A DNA stretch of 52,816 bases, taken from positions 1 to 52,816 of the IMG/VR virus record IMGVR_UViG_3300032284_000652; one strand, 5' to 3'. Of this stretch, positions 1-8,538 are shown piece by piece; within the stretch, counting starts at the first letter, position 1; each line of letters starts with the position of its first letter. The notes beneath the pieces are model-generated. The model saw only the letters and a list, made by a program, of their open reading frames with translations, was not told the origin of the DNA and searched no databases. This DNA comes from a virus. A program made the position numbers and the translations under genes.

Positions 1-2
1 CC

Positions 3-137
3 ACGCCCGACACCGCGCCGCAGGGCGGCGGCCCGACAAGCAAGGCCACGCCCGACACCGCGCCGCAGGGCGGCGGCCCGACAAGCAAGGCCACGCCCGA
101 CACCGCGCCGCAGGGCGGCGGCCTGATGGGCAAGGCC
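3..137 (+). repeat. 45-bp coding tandem repeat, left window end
   Basis: Units lie at 3-47, 48-92 and 93-137. The first two are identical and the third carries changes in its second half (Pro-Thr-Ser becomes Leu-Met-Gly). Each unit encodes TPDTAPQGGGPTSKA, a Pro/Gly-rich linker. The same units end the window (52682-52816), so the first 92 bases equal the last 92. Real copy number cannot be told from an assembly that breaks in the repeat. Confidence 0.95.
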
Positions 138-1757
138 ATGCACGCCGGGAGCGACATTCTGGGCGGTCTGGGCAGCGCCACAAAGCGGTACGGCGAAAGT
201 CTCGGCCGTGGCGAAGGGCAATCGTGGATACCGCTCCTGAGCGGCATTGCAGCCATGGGCGCGGCACCCACCCGCAGCCTCGGCGTGGCCCTTGCCAGTG
301 GCCTCGGGGCGGGCACGCAGGCCTACCAGAAGCAGCAAGGGTACGGCCTTGAAGGGCAAAAGGTCCAGAACGAGGCCAACCGCGTGGCGGCTATGGCTGA
401 TACCGCGCGCCTTGCGGGGATCAAGGCCGCAGTGGAGACGGCCGGTTCGCAGTTTATTGACATGACGGGTCAAGCTGGAAAAGTTGAGGGCCGCGATTAT
501 CCCGTTGGAAAAAATTGGTACTATCAGGGACTGTTCTTCTCCCCTCAGGAAAAGGCCCAGTACATGGCCCAATTGGTTTCGGAGCAGGGATCGCGTCAAA
601 TTGGGAAGATCAATACACCCCCGATTTCCTTCAAGATCGCGTCAAATAATTCTGGCACAGCCTTTGTTCCAAGCACTGATGGGGCCACGCCCGCCGTCCC
701 CGCGCCGCAGGGCGCTGAAGCGCAGCCGCAAGGCGGCGGAGTAGCTCAGCCACATATTGCCGGATCGACCGCGCAAGTTGGGCGCCCTCAAGTCCCCGCC
801 GCGCCTGATCCGCTGCAAAAGTATCGCTTTGGGCCCCAGCCCACTGTTGAAACTTCAGGCGTGGATGAAAGTGGCGTTCCCCTTGCGTCAAGGTATTCGG
901 CGCAGATGGCGCGGGCCAGAGCCGCCGCAAATTCAGGCGCTTCTCCCGAGGCCGTGGACGCTATCCGAAAATCTGCAGAAAGCGTGCTGGCCGATCCGCA
1001 ATATGCGTCGATATACGCGCCATATCTGACAAAGCTGAAGGCTTGGAAGGACAGGCAGGCGAGCGGCCAAGGCGTATATTCTGATGAGGCTCGAAACATG
1101 GGCGAATTCAAGCAGGCGGCAACGGCGGTTGAAAAATCTTTGCACGATATTGCATACGCCCGCGCCGACACTGACACCAACACCCTGTCGTCCGCAATGG
1201 CGAGCGGCGTCGGAAACATCGCCAGCTTGCCCATTGTTGGGGGCTTGCTGCCCCCTCAGGCGAAGAAGTTCCAGTCTGATGTAGTGACCATGGACAAGGC
1301 CGCCACGACCCTTACGGCCAAAGAGGCACAACTCAGCGGCCTTATCCGCGCGCCCAAGGCCGCGCTTCAGGCGGAGCAGCCTACGAGCATCACGTCAGAT
1401 AAGCCGCCCAATTCTGCCTATGAAATGATGACGACCAAGCAGGCAAATATCTTGCAAGGAAAAGCATGGGCCGACGAGGTTCAGCGCCTTGCCGGGCAAG
1501 ATATTGACTGGAACGCATACAAAAGTGACTGGTTTGATCAGCACCCTGTTCAATCTTACGTTACCGATGCGGCCAAAAATTACCCCTTCTCGCGTGGAAT
1601 GTCGCCAGACGAAAAGCTGAAATACATTGAAAAGTCTTCGGGCGTTTTCAATAAAAAGAAAGAGATCGTTTACCATCCGGCAACCAAGGATCAACTTGAC
1701 GCCATTCCAGTTGGGTCGGTCTGGATGTCTGCCAATGGTAAATATCACCGAAAGTAG
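3..1757 (+). CDS. C-terminal part of giant virion protein that starts at 49706 (5' end cut by the window edge)
   Basis: The frame is open from base 3 and reads three copies of a 15-residue repeat (TPDTAPQGGGPTSKA, the third diverging) before a long Ala/Gly-rich region. There is no ribosome binding site at the internal ATG at 126, and the frame before it is open to the window edge, so 126 is not a real start. The same repeat in the same frame ends the window, so this is the C-terminal ~580 residues of the 49706 protein. The hydrophobic stretch near LLSGIAAMGA and the Ala-rich segment after it resemble membrane-interacting parts of ejection proteins. The last ~130 residues are less repetitive and may form a folded end domain. 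Stop at 1755-1757, 12 bases before the next gene. Confidence 0.85.
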   Translation, partial: TPDTAPQGGGPTSKATPDTAPQGGGPTSKATPDTAPQGGGLMGKAMHAGSDILGGLGSATKRYGESLGRGEGQSWIPLLSGIAAMGAAPTRSLGVALASGLGAGTQAYQKQQGYGLEGQKVQNEANRVAAMADTARLAGIKAAVETAGSQFIDMTGQAGKVEGRDYPVGKNWYYQGLFFSPQEKAQYMAQLVSEQGSRQIGKINTPPISFKIASNNSGTAFVPSTDGATPAVPAPQGAEAQPQGGGVAQPHIAGSTAQVGRPQVPAAPDPLQKYRFGPQPTVETSGVDESGVPLASRYSAQMARARAAANSGASPEAVDAIRKSAESVLADPQYASIYAPYLTKLKAWKDRQASGQGVYSDEARNMGEFKQAATAVEKSLHDIAYARADTDTNTLSSAMASGVGNIASLPIVGGLLPPQAKKFQSDVVTMDKAATTLTAKEAQLSGLIRAPKAALQAEQPTSITSDKPPNSAYEMMTTKQANILQGKAWADEVQRLAGQDIDWNAYKSDWFDQHPVQSYVTDAAKNYPFSRGMSPDEKLKYIEKSSGVFNKKKEIVYHPATKDQLDAIPVGSVWMSANGKYHRK

Positions 1758-1769
1758 GGGAGAGGCACC

Positions 1770-4253
1770 ATGCCCAGCGCTCAAAAACTAATCCCCCCTA
1801 ACTTTTGGCAAAAGGCAGGGGATGCCCTTTATGAAGGGGCGCAAAATTTTGGCCCCGAGTGGCTGAACACGGTCAATCCCAAAAACCTGCCCCAGACCAT
1901 TGAGGGCCTGAGCCGGTTGGGAGGGCTGGGCCTCACGCTTGATAAGGCCCTGTATGATCCCAACTACGCCAAGGACCATCCCAAAGATGCGGCGCTTATG
2001 GATGCGCTGCAGACCCACGGCCGGTTGGGGCTGAGCCTCACGGGTGAGGAGCCCCTGAATGGTCCCAACTACGCCAAGTACCATCCCGAAGAGGCGGCGA
2101 TTCGGGATGCGCTGCGGACCTACTATGGCAATTACGGATCGTGGCATGGCGTGTCTCAAAATGTGCGCCACCATCCGGTGGGAGCGCTGTCTGACGCGGC
2201 TCTGGCAGTTGAAATGGGGCTTGCCCCATTCACCGAGGGAGCGTCCATGTCCGTCGCCCCTCTCACAAGCGGCCTGACATTAAATCGCGTCTTGGCCATC
2301 GCAAATAGAGCGGCGTCCCTGACCGGAAAGGCCACTAGCCCCTTCCTTGTCCCCTCGGTTGCGGCCAAGGTGGCCAAGCCTGTCGCCAGCCGGGCGGCGG
2401 GACTGGTCATGCGGGTGCCCCGCGCAAACATTGTTGACAGCAGCGGAACACTTACCTCGACGGCGCGCAAGGCCATCGTGGACGCCTTTGGTGGCAAGGT
2501 GGACCCTCAAAAAGTTGTCGAGTTGCATCCCGGCTTGATTGATGACCTTCAAAAGGGCGGGGTAACCCCCGCCAACGTGCGGCAATCTGTCGCCCGAGCG
2601 CAGGGCGTTGATTTGACCAGATCGATGGCCACTGGGAAAAAGCCGCCGCAAGCGGCCGCCGACATTACCTCCAGCGCCAAGGAAAAGGCATCTGGAGACC
2701 TGTCATCCCATGTTGAAAGCATCGTTCCTCCGCCGACAATGTCAATTGGTGATTCAATATCTCAAGCATTTAATGCATCAAAGAGTAATGTAAAAAACCT
2801 TTACGACAAGTTCAAAGACAATAAAGGTGTAATTGATCCTAATTTTTCAGGCGATATTATGTCTTCAATTGACGACAGGCTGAAAAATTCTGGACTTACT
2901 CTTGGCGACCTTTCAGAAAAGCATGAAAGCGTTATCCCCAATGCCAAAATCGGCATGGCTGAAATTAAGCGCCTGACAGATAAACTGAACCGGGGGGAGC
3001 CTGTCGGCGCCCCTCAGGTGAACGATACCGCAAAGACACTGAACTCTCTCTGGGAGGGCTCCAGTAGCTATGATCGAGAGCTTCTGAGCGCTGTGCGCAA
3101 GGGATTCTACGATTCAATTGAGAACATTCCTCCGTGGAAATTTTCCGACGATGTAAAGCAGTTCGCGTCCGATTTTAAGAATGCGCGCGGGGCCTATGAG
3201 GCGCAAGCCAATCAGTTCTTGGGAAATGACGAAATTGCGAGGGCGCGGAAGCTGGCCGAGGCGGGGGACACTCCAGCCGCCACAAAGCTCATATCTGACA
3301 GCCTGATCCATCCCGAGACTGGAGAGATGAAGCCCAATTCAGACGCCATTTTGGACAGGCTGCACGCCATTGGGGTCGGCGATACGGCGGAGCGTCATGT
3401 CGCGCATGTAGCGGCTTCGATTGTGGGAGACCCCGGCTCTTCGGCCACCGCAGTCGAGAACGCCTCAACCAATCGGTTCCTCTCCCCCGATGAGGCCGAC
3501 AGACTTGCGCTTGCGCGTCAGACAAAAGAAATCGTCGGCCAGACCCCCACCCCGTCCAATGCGTGGACCCTTGGCCGCCTCGCCCGCACGGGGACGGGCG
3601 CGATGATCGGGGCCGGTACAAGCGCGTTCCTCGGACATCTCGGCCTGCCCCCGGCCATCTCCGTGCCCGCCTTCGGGGCTATCGGTGGCGCGCTCGAAAC
3701 TGCGGTCGATAAAAGAATTGCGGGCCCAATGGAGCGCAGGGCTGAAGCCGCCGGGGCTCCGGTGGAGCGAAACGTCATAAACCCCTCCGGTCTTACAGAT
3801 GGGAAAGCTGCCCCTGCGGTACGCCTGGCCAAGACTGCGGCCAATTATGCCGCGAGGCGAAGCGAGGAGCCCTACAATCCCCAAGAGGATGGGGCGCTTC
3901 CAATCGATGAGCGAATGAGGCCCCCCGAGCCACAGCCGTCTCAAGAGATCGCGCCAGACGCCGACCAGCCACCGGCCGAGCCTGTGAAAGACCCCCGAAT
4001 GGCCGCGCCGCCTGGATCGGATAATGATGTCATCACTCCAGATCAGCCCGAGCCTCACTTTGGCGGCGGCCGGGTGGGCCGGGCGTCGGGCGGCAAAGTC
4101 CACAACGTGCGCCGCCACGAATATCTGGTGGACCGCCTGCTGAAGGCCGCGAAAGATGCTAAGAAGATGACTGACAAGACCACCGAGCCGCTGCTGAACG
4201 TGCCGGACGAGCATATCGTCAAGGCGCTCGACGTGGCCCAGCGGGCAATCTGA
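1770..4253 (+). CDS. probable DNA-ejection (internal virion) protein with C-terminal Gly-Gly motif
   Basis: 827 residues; ATG follows GGGGAGAGG at good spacing. No enzymatic motif is recognised. Seen: an N-terminal tandem duplication (PNYAKDHPKDAALMDAL and PNYAKYHPEEAAIRDAL, about 45 residues apart), helical Ala-rich segments, a hydrophobic Ala/Gly segment around residues 610-650 (GAMIGAGTSAFLGHLG), a Pro-rich acidic linker, then HFGGGRVGRASGGKVHNVRR and an Arg/Lys-rich helical tail ending in LDVAQRAI. This layout and its position between the giant virion protein and the tail fibre suggest an ejection/pilot protein. Bases about 2700-2960 are markedly AT-richer than the rest, suggesting a recombined segment. 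Role is inferred, not demonstrated by a domain. Confidence 0.7.
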   Translation: MPSAQKLIPPNFWQKAGDALYEGAQNFGPEWLNTVNPKNLPQTIEGLSRLGGLGLTLDKALYDPNYAKDHPKDAALMDALQTHGRLGLSLTGEEPLNGPNYAKYHPEEAAIRDALRTYYGNYGSWHGVSQNVRHHPVGALSDAALAVEMGLAPFTEGASMSVAPLTSGLTLNRVLAIANRAASLTGKATSPFLVPSVAAKVAKPVASRAAGLVMRVPRANIVDSSGTLTSTARKAIVDAFGGKVDPQKVVELHPGLIDDLQKGGVTPANVRQSVARAQGVDLTRSMATGKKPPQAAADITSSAKEKASGDLSSHVESIVPPPTMSIGDSISQAFNASKSNVKNLYDKFKDNKGVIDPNFSGDIMSSIDDRLKNSGLTLGDLSEKHESVIPNAKIGMAEIKRLTDKLNRGEPVGAPQVNDTAKTLNSLWEGSSSYDRELLSAVRKGFYDSIENIPPWKFSDDVKQFASDFKNARGAYEAQANQFLGNDEIARARKLAEAGDTPAATKLISDSLIHPETGEMKPNSDAILDRLHAIGVGDTAERHVAHVAASIVGDPGSSATAVENASTNRFLSPDEADRLALARQTKEIVGQTPTPSNAWTLGRLARTGTGAMIGAGTSAFLGHLGLPPAISVPAFGAIGGALETAVDKRIAGPMERRAEAAGAPVERNVINPSGLTDGKAAPAVRLAKTAANYAARRSEEPYNPQEDGALPIDERMRPPEPQPSQEIAPDADQPPAEPVKDPRMAAPPGSDNDVITPDQPEPHFGGGRVGRASGGKVHNVRRHEYLVDRLLKAAKDAKKMTDKTTEPLLNVPDEHIVKALDVAQRAI

Positions 4254-4263
4254 GGGCTGAGCA

Positions 4264-6417
4264 ATGGCTTCCACTTACACGACGAACAAGGGCCTCGAAC
4301 AGCCCGCCAACAACGACTACGTCGGGAACTGGAACCTGCCGGTGAACGCCGACTGGTCCACCATCGATACCGCCTTTGGCGGGTATCAGGTGCTGAACCC
4401 GACCGGCCTGTCCGGCGTGGTGGCCCTCACGTCCTCTACGAGCGGCACACAGCCCTATACGCGCACGGCGCAGTGGCAGGCCCCGAACATCGTCATTGGC
4501 ACGTCCCTGAGCGGCGTGGCGACCCTGACGGCCAATGTGAACTACCAGCTTCCCTCCGGCATCGGCGGCGTCTGGACGATCTACAACAACACCACCGGGG
4601 CCTACACGATCACCTTCTCGTCGGCGGGCGGCGGATCGTCGGTGGTCCTGCCGCAAGGCTACCGCACTTCGGTGGTCAGCGACGGCACCAACGTGCAGGT
4701 GGCCGTCACGGGCTCCACCACGTTCGCCTCGACCGCCCACCGCTTCCTTGGCTCGACCAGCGGCTACATGGCCTTCCAAGGGCCCGCCGTGGGCAACAAC
4801 ACGACGTGGACCCTGCCCGGCACGGACGGATCGTCTGGGCAGGTGCTGTCCACCAACGGGTCGGCGGTCCTGTCGTGGGCGTCGGTGGCCGCCACAGCGT
4901 CGGCCCTGACTGCCGGGTCGGTGCTGTTTGGCAACGCCAGCGGCCAGATCGCGCAGGACAATGCCAAGCTCTACTGGGACGACACCAACTACCGGCTGGG
5001 GGTAGGGACCTCCAGCCCGATCAGCACTCTGGATGTTTTGGGGTCACAGGCGGCATTTCGCACGTCCGCCGGGCCGATCTTGGCCATCACCCCGTCAGGA
5101 TCGGCGGGTGGCGGCGCTGACATCTCGTCCAGCTTCTCCGCTGGTGGCTACGGTCCCCTGACGCTCACGACGAGCGGCACTGAGCGAATGCGTATCCTCG
5201 CCGCCGGTAACGTGTCTATTGGTGCCAGCGCCGCAGGCGGCTGGCTCAACGTGCAGGGCTTCTCGTCCTACCGGGGCGATGGCTACACCGTGGCCTCGTT
5301 CGCGGCCAACTCCACGCTGGCCCCGCTGAACATCGTCCAGAACAACAACGGCACATACCCCGGTATCGCGGCGGGGCAGAACTCGTCCGCCGCGTTCCAG
5401 CCGCTGGCGTTCTTCACGTCCGACACTGAACGGATGACCATCACGGTGGGCGGAAACGTCGGTATTGGAAATTCTAATCCCGCTTATCCGCTCGATGTTA
5501 CCGGACAAATGCGGGCGGGCGGCGGATATTTTGGCGCTGACGGCACCAACGGATACATCAGCATCGCTCAAGGCACCACGACCAACACCGGCTTTGTGGG
5601 CTTCTACCTCGGCAATGGCACCCGCAACGGCTACATTGGCTACGGCGGCGGCGCGGGCGGCACGATCAACTTCTGGGGCGAACTGTCGTCGGCCATGGTG
5701 TTTGCCACCAACGGCACCGAGCGCATGCGGATCAGTGGCGCTGGCCTTGTCGGCATTGGTACGTCCGCTCCCGGTTATCCGCTCGATGTTACTGGCCAAC
5801 TCCGAACCACGAACGCCATCTTTGCCGGCTATGACGGCACCAATGGCTTTACGGCGCTTGTTCAAGGAGGCGCTTCATACAGTGGATTTCTGGCATTCTA
5901 TAATGGTTCCAGTACTCGTTGGGGATATATTGGCAATAGTGGAGGCCCGGGCGGAACAATTAATCTTTGGGCCGATGTGTCAACCGCTTGGGTTATCGGC
6001 ACGAACGCTACTGAACGTATGCGTATTACAGGTGGCGGCGAAATCTACATGGCCGCAGCCCAATCCCCAACGCAGACTTATGACGTGGGGTATCTGGGCA
6101 TCCCGCAAGTCGGCGGCGCAGCTAAAACGGGAAATTACACGGCGGTCCTTGCGGACGCGGGACAGCAAATCCTGTTCAACGCCACAGGCCTCACGGGCAC
6201 CATCCCCGCCAACGGCTCAGTTGCCTACCCCATCGGCACCACGCTGACGTTCATCAACATTTTTGCGGGCAACCTGAGCATCGCCATCACAACCGACACC
6301 ATGACGCTGGCTAACTCCACCACCACCGGCACCCGCACGTTGGTTCAGAATGGCGTTGCCACGGCCATCAAGTATACCGCCACGTCGTGGATCATCTCCG
6401 GCGTGGGGCTCTCCTGA
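4264..6417 (+). CDS. tail fibre protein with repeated ERM / LDVTG modules
   Basis: 717 residues, starting 10 bases after the previous stop. The N-terminus (TTNKGLEQPANNDYVGNWN) is of the type that attaches phage fibres to the particle. The middle has four copies of T-E-R-M-x-I followed by Gly-rich VGIG-type turns and, in two of them, YPLDVTGQ. Two neighbouring modules of about 97 residues (near 5461-5757 and 5758-6050) are clear duplicates. Such repeats are typical of trimeric beta-structured fibre shafts. The last ~110 residues (from SPTQTYDVGY) are non-repetitive and probably form a tip domain. The next gene overlaps its stop (TGATG), which suggests coupled translation of fibre and tip proteins. 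Confidence 0.85.
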   Translation: MASTYTTNKGLEQPANNDYVGNWNLPVNADWSTIDTAFGGYQVLNPTGLSGVVALTSSTSGTQPYTRTAQWQAPNIVIGTSLSGVATLTANVNYQLPSGIGGVWTIYNNTTGAYTITFSSAGGGSSVVLPQGYRTSVVSDGTNVQVAVTGSTTFASTAHRFLGSTSGYMAFQGPAVGNNTTWTLPGTDGSSGQVLSTNGSAVLSWASVAATASALTAGSVLFGNASGQIAQDNAKLYWDDTNYRLGVGTSSPISTLDVLGSQAAFRTSAGPILAITPSGSAGGGADISSSFSAGGYGPLTLTTSGTERMRILAAGNVSIGASAAGGWLNVQGFSSYRGDGYTVASFAANSTLAPLNIVQNNNGTYPGIAAGQNSSAAFQPLAFFTSDTERMTITVGGNVGIGNSNPAYPLDVTGQMRAGGGYFGADGTNGYISIAQGTTTNTGFVGFYLGNGTRNGYIGYGGGAGGTINFWGELSSAMVFATNGTERMRISGAGLVGIGTSAPGYPLDVTGQLRTTNAIFAGYDGTNGFTALVQGGASYSGFLAFYNGSSTRWGYIGNSGGPGGTINLWADVSTAWVIGTNATERMRITGGGEIYMAAAQSPTQTYDVGYLGIPQVGGAAKTGNYTAVLADAGQQILFNATGLTGTIPANGSVAYPIGTTLTFINIFAGNLSIAITTDTMTLANSTTTGTRTLVQNGVATAIKYTATSWIISGVGLS

Positions 6418-6941
6418 TGGCTGGCGCTGTTGCAGGGCTCATGGCCTCGTTTGGCGGTATCAACGTGGTCCGCACCTACACGTCTGGAAGCGGCAGCACG
6501 TCCATCCCCACGGGCGGGTCGTACGTCATCATTGAGGTCTACGGCGGCGGCGGCGCGGGCGGCACGGGATCGAGCCTTTGCGTTGGCTTTGCGGGTGGCG
6601 TCGGAGGAAATGGCGGCTACGTCAAGAAGACCCTCCCCCTGACCGGCGCGAATGTCGGCCAGACCTTCAACTATGTGGTCGGGCCCGGCGGCACCACGGC
6701 CGCAGGCACGGCCTCCACCGCCACCAATGGCACCTTCCCGACTTCTGTCTCCATGTCGGGCGGCGGCGGTGGGCGTGGCGTGAACGGCGCTAGTGGGGGC
6801 GCGGCCGGAACGCCGGGGACCGCCTCGGGCGGCGATGTCAACACGGCGGGCGGCGGATCGGCGGGCGGCAGCGGCGGCACTGTGCCAAATGGAACTGGCG
6901 GCGCTGGCTCCAACGGGATTGTCCGGTTCACGTTCCACTGA
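6417..6941 (+). CDS. glycine-rich adhesin-like protein
   Basis: 174 residues from the ATG at 6417 that overlaps the fibre stop; an in-frame ATG at 6387 exists but lies inside the fibre gene without a better site. After a short N-terminus the protein has an IEVYGGGGAGG start, then successive glycine runs (GGVGGNGG, GGGGGRGVNGASGG, GGSAGGSGG) and ends GSNGIVRFTFH. This is the glycine-rich domain seen in phage adhesins, where polyglycine-II-type sheets carry variable loops, as in T-even gp38-like tips. Its position right after a fibre gene supports a receptor-binding tip role. It could also be a second small fibre. Confidence 0.7.
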   Translation: MAGAVAGLMASFGGINVVRTYTSGSGSTSIPTGGSYVIIEVYGGGGAGGTGSSLCVGFAGGVGGNGGYVKKTLPLTGANVGQTFNYVVGPGGTTAAGTASTATNGTFPTSVSMSGGGGGRGVNGASGGAAGTPGTASGGDVNTAGGGSAGGSGGTVPNGTGGAGSNGIVRFTFH

Positions 6942-7267
6942 TGCTGCTCTACCGCTTCACGCGCGACGGCGAGGTCACCAGCCTCAATCTGCATTTCCAG
7001 TTCAAGGGCGACGTGCTGGAGCTTCACGCGCACCCGGAGAGCAGCTTCCATGACGTGCGGATCGACCGGGGCGCGGTGTCGATCTACGGGCCCGGCCGCA
7101 GGTGGGAGATCATCGGCAAGGCCGGAGACTTCGTGGCCCTGACCGACGAGCAGCAGGAGCATGAGATCACGGCACTGCAGGACGACACTCTGTTAGCAAA
7201 TGTGTATAAGGGTCCCCAGCCTCAAATGGAGGCGCTCATCAAGCCCGACTGGGCCCCCTACGAATAA
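6941..7267 (+). CDS. small cupin-like protein
   Basis: 108 residues; ATG overlaps the stop of the glycine-rich gene (TGATG). The pattern ELHAHPESSFHDVRI, then G-x-V-x-I-Y-G, AGDFVALTDEQQEHEITAL and a closing NVYKG strand looks like a single RmlC/cupin barrel: two His in the first motif, Gly turns and a His in the second. Metal binding is plausible but not shown. Its place in the host-recognition cluster suggests either a virion accessory or an enzyme acting on surface sugars. Assignment is by pattern only. Confidence 0.6.
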   Translation: MLLYRFTRDGEVTSLNLHFQFKGDVLELHAHPESSFHDVRIDRGAVSIYGPGRRWEIIGKAGDFVALTDEQQEHEITALQDDTLLANVYKGPQPQMEALIKPDWAPYE

Positions 7268-7277
7268 GGACCCCACC

Positions 7278-7607
7278 ATGGCCGTCACCTACACTTGGAC
7301 CTTCCCCCAGCTTAACGTGCAGACGAGCGCCTACGGCAAGACCGACGTGGTCTATAGCGTCAACTACGTCCTGACCGGGGACGACGGCGAGGGCCACACG
7401 GCTCAGGCCTACGGCACCTGCGCCATTCCTTACGACGCCGACGACCCCTTCATTGACTTCCCCGGCCTGACGCTGGATGTCGTGCAGGGCTGGGTGACCA
7501 AGAACCTCGGCGCGGATCAGGTGACCAGCATCGAGGCCTACCTCTCGACCCAGATCGCGGATCAGATTAATCCTCCGACTGCGACCCTGCCCCCGCCGTG
7601 GGGCTGA
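7278..7607 (+). CDS. small conserved phage protein (TWTFPQLNV type), function unknown
   Basis: 109 residues; the ATG at 7278 follows AAGGACCCCACC. The N-terminus TYTWTFPQLNVQTSAYGKTDVV and a following D-G-E-G-H-x-A-Q-x-Y-G strand match my recollection of a short beta-rich protein that accompanies structural genes in many aquatic phages. No catalytic motif is visible. It lies in a tight run of small genes leading to the holin-like gene, so it may be a minor virion protein. Confidence 0.65.
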   Translation: MAVTYTWTFPQLNVQTSAYGKTDVVYSVNYVLTGDDGEGHTAQAYGTCAIPYDADDPFIDFPGLTLDVVQGWVTKNLGADQVTSIEAYLSTQIADQINPPTATLPPPWG

Positions 7608-7624
7608 TATCTCAGGAGACTGTC

Positions 7625-7777
7625 ATGGAAATGAATGCAGACCAGCGTATCCGTATGACCATCGGCGATCTCGTCGTGCAGATGGAAATCGCGCGCGACC
7701 AGATCAAAGACCTGCAGGCGCAGCTTGACGCCGAGAAGGCCAAGAACGCCCCGCAGGAGCCGCCCAAGGAGGACTGA
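7625..7777 (+). CDS. 50-residue coiled-coil protein
   Basis: Starts at the ATG after CAGGAGACTGTC (GGAG, good spacing) and stops three bases before the holin-like gene. The protein is a short helix (VQMEIARDQIKDLQAQLDAE) with heptad spacing of Leu/Ile and a charged Pro/Glu tail. No family is recognised. Its place just before the holin-like gene suggests a lysis accessory, which is inference. Confidence 0.65.
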   Translation: MEMNADQRIRMTIGDLVVQMEIARDQIKDLQAQLDAEKAKNAPQEPPKED

Positions 7778-7780
7778 GCC

Positions 7781-7966
7781 ATGATGCAGGAGATGAGCGA
7801 TGCCGTCATCCGACACGCCCTCACGGGCGCTGGCGCGGTCATGGTGGCCCATGGTTACGGAACCAATGACCAAGTGCAGGCTGTGGTCGGCGGTATCATG
7901 GCGGCAATCAGCATCTACATGTCCTACCGCCACAAGCAGGCCATGCTGGCCAAGCAAGGGAACTGA
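7781..7966 (+). CDS. putative holin
   Basis: 61 residues with AGGAGG eight bases upstream of the ATG. Two hydrophobic stretches, ALTGAGAVMVAHG and VVGGIMAAISIYM, are separated by a short polar turn, and the protein ends in a basic tail (YRHKQAMLAK). Size, two-helix hairpin layout and charged C-terminus fit the small holin family found in podoviruses and siphoviruses of proteobacteria. The endolysin is not adjacent (it is at 41641), so the lysis genes are split. Confidence 0.6.
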   Translation: MMQEMSDAVIRHALTGAGAVMVAHGYGTNDQVQAVVGGIMAAISIYMSYRHKQAMLAKQGN

Positions 7967-7970
7967 AGTA

Positions 7971-8222
7971 ATGTCTCAACTCTCCTCCGCCGCCAAGGCG
8001 TTCAAGGCGACCGGCGACGTCGGCGCGCTGGTCACCAACATCGTCTCGGACCTCCAGAAGGACTTCGCGTGGCTCCAGAGTATCCCCGGCGTGACGCTGC
8101 TGGAGGGCTGGGTCGTGAACTTCATCGGGGCTGAACTGGCTGCCGCCGGGGCCTCGGCCACGCTGGTGGACTTCGTCAAGACGGCGATCCTGAATGCAAT
8201 CGATCCGCCACGGAACGGCTGA
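7971..8222 (+). CDS. hypothetical protein at the end of the rightward virion/lysis run
   Basis: 83 residues, start ATG four bases after the holin-like stop. One amphipathic N-terminal half and a hydrophobic C-terminal half (VVNFIGAELAAAGASATLVDFVK) that could associate with membrane. It ends directly before a strong terminator. No family recognised; it may be part of the lysis set. Confidence 0.6.
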   Translation: MSQLSSAAKAFKATGDVGALVTNIVSDLQKDFAWLQSIPGVTLLEGWVVNFIGAELAAAGASATLVDFVKTAILNAIDPPRNG

Positions 8223-8227
8223 AACAA

Positions 8228-8251
8228 AACGGGGGGCTTTCGCCCCCCGTT
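8228..8251. terminator. bidirectional terminator between converging gene runs
   Basis: Perfect 10-bp arms AACGGGGGGC and GCCCCCCGTT with a TTTC loop, placed between the stop of the plus-strand run (8222) and the stop of the minus-strand run (8254). Both flanks are suited to stop transcription from either side, though neither has a long T run. Confidence 0.8.
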
Positions 8252-8253
8252 CC

Positions 8254-8487
8254 TCACTTGAACACCTTGATCTTGCCGATGATCAAAGGATTGAGGGCCA
8301 CCTGCCCCGCGAAATAGTATTCTTTCGTCTCTGCGTTACGATACCACTCGTCCACGATCAGAAAGTCCACGGACGACAGGGCTTTGATGAAGTCCTCCAA
8401 GCTCCTGACGGGGTATTCCGCAATCACCTGATGGACCAGATTGCCCGCCGTGAAGCTGGGCATGTTCATCGTCACCTGAAATTTCAT
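8254..8487 (-). CDS. hypothetical early protein
   Basis: 77 residues. I chose the inner ATG (8487) because GGAG lies six bases before it; an ATG 12 bases further up overlaps that site. Mixed alpha/beta composition with no recognised motif. It is the last gene of the leftward early run that includes the ssDNA-binding-like protein and the nuclease, so a role in DNA metabolism is possible. Confidence 0.65.
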   Translation of the reverse strand: MKFQVTMNMPSFTAGNLVHQVIAEYPVRSLEDFIKALSSVDFLIVDEWYRNAETKEYYFAGQVALNPLIIGKIKVFK

Positions 8488-8504
8488 TCCATACTCCAAT
8501 AGAT

Positions 8505-8532
8505 GGGCGGGCGACGGCTAAGCCGCCCGCCC
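8505..8532 (-). promoter_or_regulatory. intercistronic hairpin in the leftward run
   Basis: Perfect 9-bp arms GGGCGGGCG and CGCCCGCCC surround an inner GGCTAAGCC. It sits between the ssDNA-binding-like gene and the last gene of the run, with no T run after it on the minus strand, so it may reduce readthrough or protect mRNA rather than act as a full terminator. Confidence 0.5.
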
Positions 8533-8538
8533 GGTATA

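Noticed and set aside
1-137. Identical ends considered as direct terminal repeats of a linear genome
   Set aside because: The shared sequence is only two units of an internal coding repeat and the frame continues across it, so it is better explained by assembly breaking within a repeat.
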